DNA of 48,326 bases from Bradyrhizobium sp. CER78 (GTDB lineage: Bacteria; Pseudomonadota; Alphaproteobacteria; Rhizobiales; Xanthobacteraceae), in assembly GCF_029846235.1 (NCBI RefSeq), contig NZ_JARVWP010000031.1:1-48326 (forward strand), written 5' to 3'. The number at the start of each line of letters is the position of its first letter. The stretch's first letter is position 1. The position numbers were made by a program, and so were the translations under genes. The notes under the pieces were generated by a model that was given only the letters and a program-made list of their open reading frames with translations, did not search any database and was not told the origin of the DNA. Positions 1-7,820 of this stretch are shown here, piece by piece.

Positions 1-20
1 GGCGAATCCTTCACCAAAGA

Positions 21-150
21 GAATCATCCCGGGTGACTTCTGCAAAGCCCTCGCTTCGCGGGTGATCCAGTATTCCAGAGACGCCGGTGCTGGAGCCGAA
101 AGGCCGCGGCGTACTGGATCGCCCGGTCAAGCCGGGCGATGACAGCTGAG
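21..150. repeat. Palindromic intergenic repeat, family A, copy 1
   Basis: A 93-base core (58-150) recurs as a near-identical direct repeat at 352-444. Its right end carries the inverted motif GCCCGG..CCGGGC followed by GATGAC. Its left end is more diverged than in copy 2. The layout (GATCCAGTA near one end, TACTGGATC near the other) is that of a folded, non-coding repeat common in Bradyrhizobium spacers; that last point is recall. No coding potential is seen. Confidence 0.75.
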
Positions 151-168
151 GGACGGCTCTCGCCAGTT

Positions 169-289
169 GTCGTCCCTGCGCAAGCAGGGACCCATACGCC
201 GCGGCCGGTGTTGTTGGAGGAGATCGTCGTTCCAACATCGCTCACCAATAACCATCGTCGTTATGGGTCCCTGCTTTCGCAGGGACGAC
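169..289. repeat. Long inverted repeat, family B, copy 1 (MITE-like)
   Basis: The ends are inverted copies: GTCGTCCCTGCG..AGGGACCCATA on the left and TATGGGTCCCTG..CAGGGACGAC on the right, with each arm itself a small hairpin. The 121-base unit has a relative of nearly the same length at 5394-5515 with related internal sequence. It lies between the two family A copies. There is no transposase and no clear target-site duplication. Confidence 0.75.
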
Positions 290-328
290 GGTGAGGACGG
301 TTCGCGATTCAAGACGCCGAACACGGGT

Positions 329-444
329 GTCATCACCCGCGAAAGCCGAAAGCGGGTGATCCAGTATTCCAGAGACGGTTGTGCTTGAGCCGAGAAGCCG
401 CGGCGTACTGGATCGCCCGGTCGAGCCGGGCGATGACAGTTGAG
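329..444. repeat. Palindromic intergenic repeat, family A, copy 2
   Basis: This is the more complete copy of family A. Its outer ends are GTCATC (329-334) and GATGAC (433-438), with inner hairpins CACCCGC/GCGGGTG and CCGGTCGAGCCGG. With copy 1 it brackets the family B element, so all of 21-444 is repeat DNA. Nothing coding is seen in 1-552. Confidence 0.75.
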
Positions 445-552
445 GTCGTGTTCAATCGGCAACGCCTCGAGCGGACGCTGCGGCATGGACCGAATCCATC
501 GCTGCGCTATAGTGAGAAGCCATCGGTCAACGATGGGTTGGAGCACCGCAGA

Positions 553-867
553 ATGATTACCTGCTACCTGCGTTATGAGATCAGGCTGGGCAAGCTCGCC
601 GACTTCGAAGCCTATGCTGCCATGTGGCTTGAACTGGTGCCGCGGTTTGGCGGCATCCATCACGGCTACTTCCTGCCATCCGAAGGCGCGAGCGACGTCG
701 CGTTGGCGATGTTCAGCTTTCCGAGCCTCGCTGCCTACGAGCAATACCGGAAGGATTCCGCCGCCGATCCGGACGTGCAGAAAGCGATCGCTTTCGCCAA
801 GGAGACCGGCTGCTTCACACGCTATGATCGGTCGTTTTTCCGGCCGTTGTTTCCGAAGGCGGCGTAA
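553..867 (+). CDS. NIPSNAP-family-like small protein
   Basis: This 104-residue cytosolic protein starts at an ATG preceded by GGAG at 540-543. The opening MITCYLRYEIRLGKLADFEA and the later FPSLAAYEQYR with a run of aromatic residues match the ferredoxin-like (dimeric alpha-beta barrel) fold of bacterial NIPSNAP proteins. Those proteins are small, single-domain and of uncertain biochemical role. An upstream in-frame extension to 379 lies inside repeat A and is rejected as a start. It stands alone, convergent with the oxidoreductase at 929-2239, so the context gives no function. Confidence 0.8.
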   Translation: MITCYLRYEIRLGKLADFEAYAAMWLELVPRFGGIHHGYFLPSEGASDVALAMFSFPSLAAYEQYRKDSAADPDVQKAIAFAKETGCFTRYDRSFFRPLFPKAA

Positions 868-928
868 GGTCTGAGAAGCCAGCTGCGAGGTCATTCGCGC
901 CGATCGACCGCTCCCCGGTTTCGATCGC

Positions 929-2239
929 CTACACCCCGAGCTTGTCCCGCACCCGCCCGGTGAGCACCGCCGTGGTGACACCAACCCGCCAGAAGGCGTG
1001 CATCGGGATCGGCTTGATGCCGGTCACGGGCATGTCGATCTCGGCCGTCGCGCCGCCAATCAGGCGGCGGGCGAGTTGTGCGCCCATCGCGGTCGAGAGC
1101 GCGACGCCGCGGCCGTTGCAGCCGAGCGAGATCAACAAGTTCTCCGCGGGCTCATGGACGTGGGGATAGTGATCGGCGGTGATGGCGAGACGGCTGTTCC
1201 AGCCATGGGTCCAGCTCGTGCCCTTGAGCTGGGGCCACAGCCGCTCGGCGTAGCGGATCAGATAGGCGACGTCGGCCGGCTTGCTGATCCAGCGCATCGG
1301 GCCGCGGCCACCCATCAAGAGCCGATTGTGCTGGTCGATGCGGTAGTAGACGGTGATATGGCCGCTCTCGTAGAGCACCTGGCGGCCTGGCATGATCGAA
1401 CGCGCGACCGCGTCGGACAGCGGCGCGGTGGCTGCGATCGACGAGAACACCGGCACGATGGTGCGGCGGAGCGCAGGCCAGAGATCGTCGGTAAAGCCAT
1501 TGGTCGCGAGCAGCACCTTGTCGGCGTGCACGACCGCACGCGGCGTCTCGATCCGCCAGCGATTGCCGTCGCGGCGGAGAGACAGTGCCGGCGTCTCGCC
1601 ATGGACAGCGACGCCGGCCCCGATGGCGGCGCGCGCCAGGCCGCGCGCGTAACTCAGCGGGTGCAGGTCGCCGCCGCGCGCATCGAGCATGGCGCAGAGA
1701 TAACGGTCGCTGCCGGTCATCGCGCGCAGCTCGGCGGCGTCGAGCAGTTTTACGGGCATGCCGCGCTGGATGCACTGCTTCGCCGTGGTCGCGATCGCAG
1801 CGGCACTCGCCTCATTGTAGGCGGCGCGCAGCGTGCCGTTCTGCCGCGCCTCGCAGGGGATCTGGTAGCGGCGGATCAGATCATGGGTGAAGTTGGTGGC
1901 GCCGTAGGAGAACGCGATCATGCGGCGGCCGAGATCGGCGCCGAAATGCTGCTCGATCTGGTCCGGATCGTGCTTCAGCCCGGGATTGGTCTGGCCGCCA
2001 TTGTTGCCGGACGCGCCCCAGCCCGGCTCCTGCGCCTCCAGCACGGTCGCGAGCACGCCTTGCTCGGCAAGATGCAGCGCGGTCGACAGGCCGGTGAAGC
2101 CGCCGCCGATGATCGCGACCGGAACGCTCTTGTCTGAAGTCAGCGGCGGCGTCGGGGTCGCCTCGACCGCGGTGTCGGCGTAGAGACTCGGGGGCAGCGG
2201 CAGGCGGGCGGGAGCATTCATTGGATGAGACCGGATCAC
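929..2239 (-). CDS. FAD-dependent oxidoreductase, DAO family (amine/amino-acid oxidase type)
   Basis: This 436-residue flavoprotein has an N-terminal dinucleotide-binding motif VAIIGGGFTGLSTALHLAEQ (from about residue 42), the GWGASGNNGGQ stretch typical of the DAO/PuuB-like group, and a C-terminal ISLGCNGRGVALSTAMG FAD contact. Such enzymes oxidise amines, N-methyl or gamma-glutamylated amino compounds. The GTG start at 2239 overlaps the stop of the upstream ATPase gene as GTGA, which argues for translational coupling; an ATG at 2221 is the alternative start. It is the last gene of an operon with an amino-acid ABC transporter, so the imported solute is probably its substrate. The substrate itself cannot be named. 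Confidence 0.9.
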   Translation of the reverse strand: MIRSHPMNAPARLPLPPSLYADTAVEATPTPPLTSDKSVPVAIIGGGFTGLSTALHLAEQGVLATVLEAQEPGWGASGNNGGQTNPGLKHDPDQIEQHFGADLGRRMIAFSYGATNFTHDLIRRYQIPCEARQNGTLRAAYNEASAAAIATTAKQCIQRGMPVKLLDAAELRAMTGSDRYLCAMLDARGGDLHPLSYARGLARAAIGAGVAVHGETPALSLRRDGNRWRIETPRAVVHADKVLLATNGFTDDLWPALRRTIVPVFSSIAATAPLSDAVARSIMPGRQVLYESGHITVYYRIDQHNRLLMGGRGPMRWISKPADVAYLIRYAERLWPQLKGTSWTHGWNSRLAITADHYPHVHEPAENLLISLGCNGRGVALSTAMGAQLARRLIGGATAEIDMPVTGIKPIPMHAFWRVGVTTAVLTGRVRDKLGV

Positions 2240-2967
2240 AGCGGATGCAGCACGCGGCGCAGGAAATCCTGGGTGCGCGAGTGCTGTGGTTGGTTGAGGA
2301 CGGATTTGGCGGCGCCCTGCTCGACGATGACGCCGCCGTCGATGAACAGCACGCGGTCGGCTACGTCGCGGGCAAAGCCCATCTCGTGCGTGACGACCAC
2401 CATGGTCATGCCGTCATCGGCGAGCTTGCGCATCACCGAAAGCACTTCGCCGACCAGCTCGGGATCGAGCGCCGAGGTCGGCTCGTCGAACAGGATCGCC
2501 TTCGGCTGCATCGCCAGTGCCCGGGCGATTGCGACGCGCTGCTGCTGGCCGCCGGAGAGCTTTGGCGGATGCACCTCGGCCTTGTCGGCGAGCCCGACCT
2601 GGGCGAGCAGCGCGCGGCCGCGGGCAATCGCCTGCTCGCGCGGCTCCTTCTTCACATAGAGCGGGCCCTCGATGACGTTCTCGAGCGCGGTGCGATGCGG
2701 AAACAAATTGAAGCGCTGGAACACCATCGACACCTGGGTGCGGATCCCAACGATCGAGCGGTCATTGCTGTCGACGCGCGCGCCCTCGACGCTGATCTCG
2801 CCGCGGTCGTAGCTCTCGAGCCCATTGATGCAGCGCAGGATGGTCGACTTGCCGGAGCCCGAGGGACCGATGATGCAAACTACCTCGCTCTTGGCGACCG
2901 AGGCGGTGATGCCCTTCAGCACCTCGACCTTGCCAAAGCTCTTGTGGACGTCGTTGAGCTCGATCAT
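2236..2967 (-). CDS. Polar amino-acid ABC transporter ATP-binding protein
   Basis: This 243-residue ATPase of the GlnQ/HisP class energises uptake through the permease encoded next to it. Walker A GPSGSGKST is at residues 34-42, the signature LSGGQQQR is in the middle, and Walker B with the catalytic Glu reads ILFDEPTSALD, followed by the switch His in VVTHEMGFA. The length is normal for the family. The ATG start at 2967 overlaps the permease stop (ATGA), and its own stop overlaps the next start (GTGA), so three genes are coupled. A longer open frame extending upstream overlaps the permease gene and is not the real start. Confidence 0.95.
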   Translation of the reverse strand: MIELNDVHKSFGKVEVLKGITASVAKSEVVCIIGPSGSGKSTILRCINGLESYDRGEISVEGARVDSNDRSIVGIRTQVSMVFQRFNLFPHRTALENVIEGPLYVKKEPREQAIARGRALLAQVGLADKAEVHPPKLSGGQQQRVAIARALAMQPKAILFDEPTSALDPELVGEVLSVMRKLADDGMTMVVVTHEMGFARDVADRVLFIDGGVIVEQGAAKSVLNQPQHSRTQDFLRRVLHPL

Positions 2968-3617
2968 TTGCGGTTCGCCTTGTTCTCGAAGTGCCGAACC
3001 AGCAGGATGAGCGGAATGCTCATGGTGAGGTACATCAGCGCCACCAAGGTGAACACGCTGGTGTTCTTGAAGGTCGAGGACGCGATCAGCTTGCCCTGCA
3101 GCGCGAGCTCGGCGACCGTGATGGTGGAGGCCTGCGAAGAATCCTTCAGCATCATGATCATGATGTTGCCGTAGGGCGGCAGGATGATCCTGACCGCCTG
3201 CGGCAGCACCACGCGGCGCATGGTGAGCCACCAGCCCATCCCGATGGTCTGCGCCGCCTCGATCTGGCCCTTGTCGATCGCCTCGATGCCGGCGCGGAAA
3301 TTTTCCGCCTGATAGGCCGAGTAGGCGATGCCGAGCCCGATGATCGCGGCCTGCAGCGCCGAGAGCGCGATGCCGAAATCGGGCATCACGAAATAGATGT
3401 AGAACAGCAGCACGATGATCGGGATGCCGCGGATGATATTGATGAGCGCGGCGCTGAGCCAAACGAGAATACGAATGCCGGATACCCGCATCAGCGCCCA
3501 CACCAGCCCGAGCACGGTCGACAGCAACAGCGAGCCGACCGTAACGACGATGGTCAGCCAGACACCCTGCAGCAGGATCGGCACGAACTCGACGGCGTCG
3601 TGGAAGAATTTTTGCAT
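2964..3617 (-). CDS. Polar amino-acid ABC transporter permease
   Basis: This 217-residue inner-membrane protein has the HisM/GlnP-type layout. It opens with an amphipathic stretch, has about five hydrophobic segments, and carries the EAA loop EAAQTIGMGWWLTMRRVVLP that contacts the ATPase. No second permease gene is present, so it probably works as a homodimer, as in several glutamine-type systems. It follows the binding-protein gene but is separated from it by a 162-base gap holding a long palindromic repeat (3643-3747). Confidence 0.95.
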   Translation of the reverse strand: MQKFFHDAVEFVPILLQGVWLTIVVTVGSLLLSTVLGLVWALMRVSGIRILVWLSAALINIIRGIPIIVLLFYIYFVMPDFGIALSALQAAIIGLGIAYSAYQAENFRAGIEAIDKGQIEAAQTIGMGWWLTMRRVVLPQAVRIILPPYGNIMIMMLKDSSQASTITVAELALQGKLIASSTFKNTSVFTLVALMYLTMSIPLILLVRHFENKANRK

Positions 3618-3642
3618 CGGTTTACGCGCTCAAATGCTGATA

Positions 3643-3747
3643 CCGTCACCCTGAGGAGCGCGTAGCGCGTCTCGAAGGGTCGACGGCCACCAGCCGGGCC
3701 GTGCATCCTTCGAGACGCGGCGAAGACGCCGCTCCTCAGGATGACGG
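3643..3747. repeat. Palindromic repeat, family C, copy 1, inside an operon
   Basis: The ends are near-inverted copies: CCGTCACCCTGAGGAGC on the left and GCTCCTCAGGATGACGG on the right. Inner inverted parts (GTCTCGAAGG / CCTTCGAGAC) flank a GC-rich centre. A second copy sits at 45622-45728. It lies between the binding-protein and permease genes of one operon and would form a large hairpin in their mRNA. Confidence 0.8.
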
Positions 3748-3779
3748 GTCACATCAAATCCAATCGGAGGCAGGCGCCC

Positions 3780-4547
3780 TCACGACCCGCTGGCCTTCTG
3801 GCCCCATTTCTCGAGAATCTTCGCAATCGTGCCGTTGGCCTTCAGCTTCGCCAGCGAAGCGTTGATCTTGCCGAGCAGATCCGTGTCGCTCTTGCGGACG
3901 CCGATCGCGACCGTGCCGACGGTCACGGGCTTGTAGCCGTCGACCAGCCGGACGTCGGCGAAATTGCCCTGCTGCAGATTGTAGGCGAGGATCGGATAGT
4001 CGGCGAAGCCGGCCTTGAGGCGGCCCGCATTCACGTCACGCAGGATATCGGGAATGGTGTCGTAGACCTTCACCTCGCTGAACAGCCCGGTCTTCTTCAG
4101 CGCATCGACGAAGGCGGTCCCGACCTGGGCGCCGACCACCGTGCCCTTCAGGTCCTCCTGCGTCGCATAGGCCTTGTTGTCGGACTTCGGCACGACCAAA
4201 CCTTCACCGTAGGTGTAGACCGGCTCGGAGAAGTCGATCACCTCCTTGCGCGCGGCGGTGGCGAACATCGCGGCGGCGATGATGTCGATCTTGTTCGCGG
4301 TCAGCGAGGGGATCAGCGCCGAGAACTGCATCGGCTCGATCTGCACGGTAAAGCCGGCATCCTTGCCGATCTCGGTGGCGAGATCGACCATGATGCCCTG
4401 GATCGAATTGGTCTTGGTGTCGAGGAAGGTGAAGGGGATGCCGGTCGGCGTCGAGCCGACCTTGAGCACCTGCTGCGCCGGCGCCGGTGCGCTCACGGCA
4501 AGGGCAAGCGCCGCCACCGCGGCCTGAACGAGACGCTGAAAGGACAT
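3780..4547 (-). CDS. Periplasmic amino-acid-binding protein of the ABC transporter
   Basis: This 255-residue protein has a signal peptide (hydrophobic AAVAALALAVSAPAPAQ, cleavage near residue 25) and the type-II periplasmic binding fold of SBP family 3. Telling stretches are LKVGSTPTGIPFTFLDTK near the mature start and the GIMVDLATEIG and DIIAAAMFATAARKEVIDFS segments that line the solute pocket. The ATG at 4547 is chosen because GGGAGGTG stands just before it; a TTG five codons upstream would place that ribosome site inside the gene. It is the first gene of the four-gene operon running left and is divergent from the XRE-cupin regulator. Ligand unknown. Confidence 0.95.
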   Translation of the reverse strand: MSFQRLVQAAVAALALAVSAPAPAQQVLKVGSTPTGIPFTFLDTKTNSIQGIMVDLATEIGKDAGFTVQIEPMQFSALIPSLTANKIDIIAAAMFATAARKEVIDFSEPVYTYGEGLVVPKSDNKAYATQEDLKGTVVGAQVGTAFVDALKKTGLFSEVKVYDTIPDILRDVNAGRLKAGFADYPILAYNLQQGNFADVRLVDGYKPVTVGTVAIGVRKSDTDLLGKINASLAKLKANGTIAKILEKWGQKASGS

Positions 4548-4631
4548 CGCACCACCTCCCAAACTGGCGCCGGTGCCGCCTCGCCCGCTGTGTCAGCGCT
4601 TTTGGTTGCGGGCGACGCCGTTCCGGCCTAT

Positions 4632-4696
4632 TTTCACCAATATGAAATTGTGGTCACGAAACCGCGGTCAATGCAAGCGGTTTTCATGCACATGAA
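4632..4696. promoter_or_regulatory. Two inverted repeats in the divergent transporter/regulator promoter
   Basis: The 163-base spacer between the divergent starts at 4547 and 4711 holds two related inverted repeats: TTTCA-6-TGAAA (4632-4647) and TTCATG-CA-CATGAA (4683-4696). Both use a TTCA/TGAA half-site. They are natural operator candidates for the adjacent XRE-cupin protein. The second lies so close to the regulator start that it suggests autorepression. This is inference from position and symmetry. Confidence 0.5.
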
Positions 4697-4710
4697 GGAA
4701 GCGCACTGAC

Positions 4711-5376
4711 GTGAGCGGCGGCAAGAGAATGCGCAAAGGTGCGGCAGCGAAGCCCGCGACGGCACGCCGCGCCGTCAGGAAACCCGTGAGCAAGCCGCCC
4801 GAGCCCGCGATGGATCTCGCGGTCGGACGCCGCATCCGCGATCTGCGCCGAGCTAAGCAGATGTCGCTGGAGCTCGTTGCCGCGCGCACCGATTTGTCGA
4901 TCGGCTTCATCAGCCAGATCGAGCGCGGCCTGTCGTCGCCCTCGCTGCGCGTGCTGGCAACCTTGGCCGACGTGCTCGGCGTTGGCATCGCCGCGCTGTT
5001 CGGCGCGGCGCCCAAGGACGAGAGCGCCGGCGGCGTGGTGACCCGCGAGGTGCAGCGCGCCGAGCTGAAGCTGTGGCGCACCGGCATCTCAAAGCAGCTG
5101 CTGAGCCCCGCCGGCAGCGAGAGCCGGCTCAATCTGTTCCTGGTGCATCTCGAACCCGGCGGCAACACCGGCGACGAGTTCTATACCCATGACGGCGAAG
5201 AGGCCGGCCTCGTGCTCCAGGGCGAGATGACACTGACGGTGGACACCGAGACCTGGACGCTGAAGCAGGGCGACAGCTTCCGCTTCGCCAGCCGCCGCCC
5301 GCATCGCTTCTCCAATCCGGCCCCCGATGCCAAGGCCGTGGTGCTGTGGGTGAATTGTGTGACGGCGGCGGGATAA
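4711..5376 (+). CDS. XRE-family regulator with C-terminal cupin domain
   Basis: This 221-residue DNA-binding protein has a Lys/Arg-rich, poorly ordered N-terminus, an HTH_3 domain at about residues 38-95 (GRRIRDLRRAKQMSLELVAA, then SIGFISQIERGLSSPSLRVL), and a cupin_2 domain in the last 90 residues (EEAGLVLQGEMTLTV, SRRPHRFSN). The family senses small solutes in the cupin and often controls amine or amino-acid catabolism. The GTG at 4711 is preceded by AAGGAAG; an ATG at 4810 would keep both domains. Divergence from the transporter/oxidoreductase operon makes it the likely local regulator. Confidence 0.9.
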   Translation: MSGGKRMRKGAAAKPATARRAVRKPVSKPPEPAMDLAVGRRIRDLRRAKQMSLELVAARTDLSIGFISQIERGLSSPSLRVLATLADVLGVGIAALFGAAPKDESAGGVVTREVQRAELKLWRTGISKQLLSPAGSESRLNLFLVHLEPGGNTGDEFYTHDGEEAGLVLQGEMTLTVDTETWTLKQGDSFRFASRRPHRFSNPAPDAKAVVLWVNCVTAAG

Positions 5377-5393
5377 GCCGTCGCTCTCTGGCC

Positions 5394-5515
5394 GTCGTCC
5401 CGGCGAAAGCCGGGACCCATTACCACAGGATTGTGTTGTCGAAGAAAGCTGGAGCCCCAGCGTCGCTCCATAACTCACATTCGTGGTTATGGGTCCCGGC
5501 TTTCGCCGGGACGAC
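5394..5515. repeat. Long inverted repeat, family B, copy 2
   Basis: This 122-base element between convergent genes has arms GTCGTCCCGGCGAAAGCC..GGGACCCAT on the left and ATGGGTCCCGGC..GCCGGGACGAC on the right. It is the same family as 169-289, with better-conserved arms. It could act as a two-way transcription end between the regulator and the aldehyde oxidoreductase operon. Confidence 0.8.
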
Positions 5516-5549
5516 ACCTGTTGTTACGGAGTCCTCGCGTCAAGACGCG

Positions 5550-7817
5550 TCAGCCCAACCCCATCACGATCTCCTCGATCTTGATCGGGAAATTCCGCAC
5601 CCGGATTCCAGTGGCGTGGAAGACGGCGTTGGCGACGGCGCCGGCGCTGCCGGTGATGCCGATCTCGCCGACGCCCTTGATGCCGAGCGGATTGACGTGC
5701 GGATCGTGCTCGTCGACCGTGATCACCTCCATCGGCGGCACGTCGGCATTCACAGGCACATGATACTCGGCGAGGTTGGCATTGAGGATGCGCCCCGACC
5801 GCTTGTCCATCACCGCCTCCTCATGCAGCGCGAAGGAGAGGCCCCAGATCATGCCGCCGCGCAGCTGGCTCTCTACCAGCAACGGATTGATGATGCGGCC
5901 CGCGGCGAACGCGCCGACCATCCGCGTGGCGCGAATCTGGCCGAGCTCCGGATCGACCTTTACCTCGGCAAAGACAGCGCCATGCGCGTGCATCGCATAT
6001 TGCGATTGCGCCGCCGCATCCGCTGCGCCGCTGCCGGTGGCGTCGACCTCGGCAAGGCCGGCGCGCGCCAGGATCTCGGCATAGCTTTCGCTGCGCGTAT
6101 CGTCGTCGCGGCGATGCAGCCGCCCGGCCCGCGCCACCACGCCGGCATTGCCTGCACCGAACAGCGGCGAGCGCTCGTCCGAGGTCGCAAGCTCGGCGAG
6201 TTTTGCGATCACGGCAGCACCGGCATTGTGGATCGCGGCGCCGACGGTTGCGGTGTGCCCCGACCCGCCGGCGATGCCGGCATCGGGCAGATCGGAACTG
6301 CCGGAGCGGAACGTCAGCTGATCGAAATCGAGACCGAGCGAGTCGGCCGAGATCTGCGCCAGCGCAGTCCAGGCGCCCTGCCCCATGTCGTGCGCGCCGG
6401 TCTCCATCACGCCCTTGCCGTCGGCGCGGATCACCGCACGCGCGTTGCCCTGGAACATGATGGCCGGGAAGGTCGCGGTGCCCATGCCCCAGCCGACCAG
6501 AAAACCGTTCTCGTCACGCATCTGCCTCGGTTGCAGCGGACGTCCCGCCCAGCCGAAGCATTCGGCGGCCTTGGCGTAGCACTGCCGCAGCGCCTTGGAG
6601 GAGAACGGCTTGCCGGTGGTCGGCTCGACCTCGGCATAGTTCTTCAGCCGGAACTCCAGCGGATCGATGCCGCAGGCGAACGCCGCCTCGTCGATCGCGC
6701 TTTCCAGCACGATCGATCCGGTGGCCTCGCCCGGCGCGCGCATGAACAGCGGCGTGCCGGTGTCGACGCGCACCGCTTCATGCGCGGTGCGGATCGCCGG
6801 GCTGGCATAGAGCGTGTGCGAGGCGTCGGCCGCGGGCTCGTAGAAATCGTCGAAGCTCGACGTCGTGACGCGCGCCTCATGATTGATCACGGCGAGCACG
6901 CCGGCATCGTCGGTGCCGATCCGGATGCGCTGGCGCGTCGGCGGACGATGGCCGACCGGGCCATACATCTGGCTCCTGCGCAGCACGAGCTTGACCGGGC
7001 GACCGATCAGCTTGGCGGCCATGATGCCGAGCACCTGCGGCCCGGAGATCAGCCCCTTGGAGCCGAAGCCGCCGCCGAGGAATGGGCTGTTGATGTGGAT
7101 ATTCGCCGGCGGAATGCCGAACAGGCCGGCGACGCGCATCTGGGCGAACCCCATGCCCTGGCTCGGCGTATCGATGAACAGACGATCGCCATCCCACACC
7201 GCGACGATCGCGTGCGGCTCCATCGCGTTGTGATATTGCGCCGGGGTCTCGTAGGTCGCATCGGTCAGCTTCGAAGCGGCAGCCATGCCGGCGTCGATGT
7301 CGCCATGGCGGACTTCGGCGGGATTGCCGATCCCGACCACCGGCGGCGCGTAAGCTTCGCCGGCGTCGAGGCCGACGCGCGCGATCTCGACCTGGTAGCG
7401 CGGCGACAGCAGCGCCGCGCCTTCGGTCGCGGCCTCCAGCGTCTCGGCTATCACGACCGCGATCGCCTGGTTGGCATAGCGCACCTCGTCGCTCTGCAAG
7501 AGCTCCATCCGGAACGCGAACGGATTGCCCTTTGCATCGGGGTCTTCCGCCAGCTGCGGCTTGTGCGCCGGCGTCATCACGTCGATCACGCCGGGATGGC
7601 GCTTGGCGGCGGCGACATCGAGCGAAGTGACGCGGCCGCGCGCGATGCAGCTGGTCGCGATCACGGCATAGACCATGCCGGCCGGATGATTGTCGGCGGC
7701 ATAGCGGGCCTTGCCGGTGACCTTCAGCACGCCGTCGGTGCGGGTCATCGGCTGGCCGATATTCGAGCCATGCCGGATATGGGCGGGGTCGCGGGTCAGA
7801 CTGAGTTCAACCGTCAT
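5550..7817 (-). CDS. paoC: Molybdenum aldehyde oxidoreductase, large (Mo-cofactor) subunit
   Basis: This 755-residue protein of the xanthine dehydrogenase family carries the molybdenum cofactor and the active site. Seen: IGQPMTRTDGVLKVTGKARYAADN at the N-terminus (family opening), the GGGFGSKG cofactor loop, QGAWTALAQI, and the catalytic Glu in GIKGVGEIGITGS near residue 718. The usual length is 730-780. The ATG start is 3 bases after the FAD-subunit stop with AGGAG before it. The PaoC assignment rests on the accompanying FAD subunit with an extra Cys cluster. No twin-arginine signal is present on the small subunit, so the enzyme is probably cytosolic, unlike the E. coli one. Confidence 0.9.
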   Translation of the reverse strand: MTVELSLTRDPAHIRHGSNIGQPMTRTDGVLKVTGKARYAADNHPAGMVYAVIATSCIARGRVTSLDVAAAKRHPGVIDVMTPAHKPQLAEDPDAKGNPFAFRMELLQSDEVRYANQAIAVVIAETLEAATEGAALLSPRYQVEIARVGLDAGEAYAPPVVGIGNPAEVRHGDIDAGMAAASKLTDATYETPAQYHNAMEPHAIVAVWDGDRLFIDTPSQGMGFAQMRVAGLFGIPPANIHINSPFLGGGFGSKGLISGPQVLGIMAAKLIGRPVKLVLRRSQMYGPVGHRPPTRQRIRIGTDDAGVLAVINHEARVTTSSFDDFYEPAADASHTLYASPAIRTAHEAVRVDTGTPLFMRAPGEATGSIVLESAIDEAAFACGIDPLEFRLKNYAEVEPTTGKPFSSKALRQCYAKAAECFGWAGRPLQPRQMRDENGFLVGWGMGTATFPAIMFQGNARAVIRADGKGVMETGAHDMGQGAWTALAQISADSLGLDFDQLTFRSGSSDLPDAGIAGGSGHTATVGAAIHNAGAAVIAKLAELATSDERSPLFGAGNAGVVARAGRLHRRDDDTRSESYAEILARAGLAEVDATGSGAADAAAQSQYAMHAHGAVFAEVKVDPELGQIRATRMVGAFAAGRIINPLLVESQLRGGMIWGLSFALHEEAVMDKRSGRILNANLAEYHVPVNADVPPMEVITVDEHDPHVNPLGIKGVGEIGITGSAGAVANAVFHATGIRVRNFPIKIEEIVMGLG

Positions 7818-7820
7818 GCG

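Noticed and set aside
21..444. A transposon with terminal inverted repeats
   Set aside because: Although the elements have inverted ends, there is no transposase, no clear target duplication, and inner hairpins dominate, so they are listed as repeats only.
2968..3501. N-terminal extension of the ATP-binding protein up to 3501
   Set aside because: The extension lies inside the permease gene in another frame; the ATGA overlap at 2964-2967 gives the natural start and family length.
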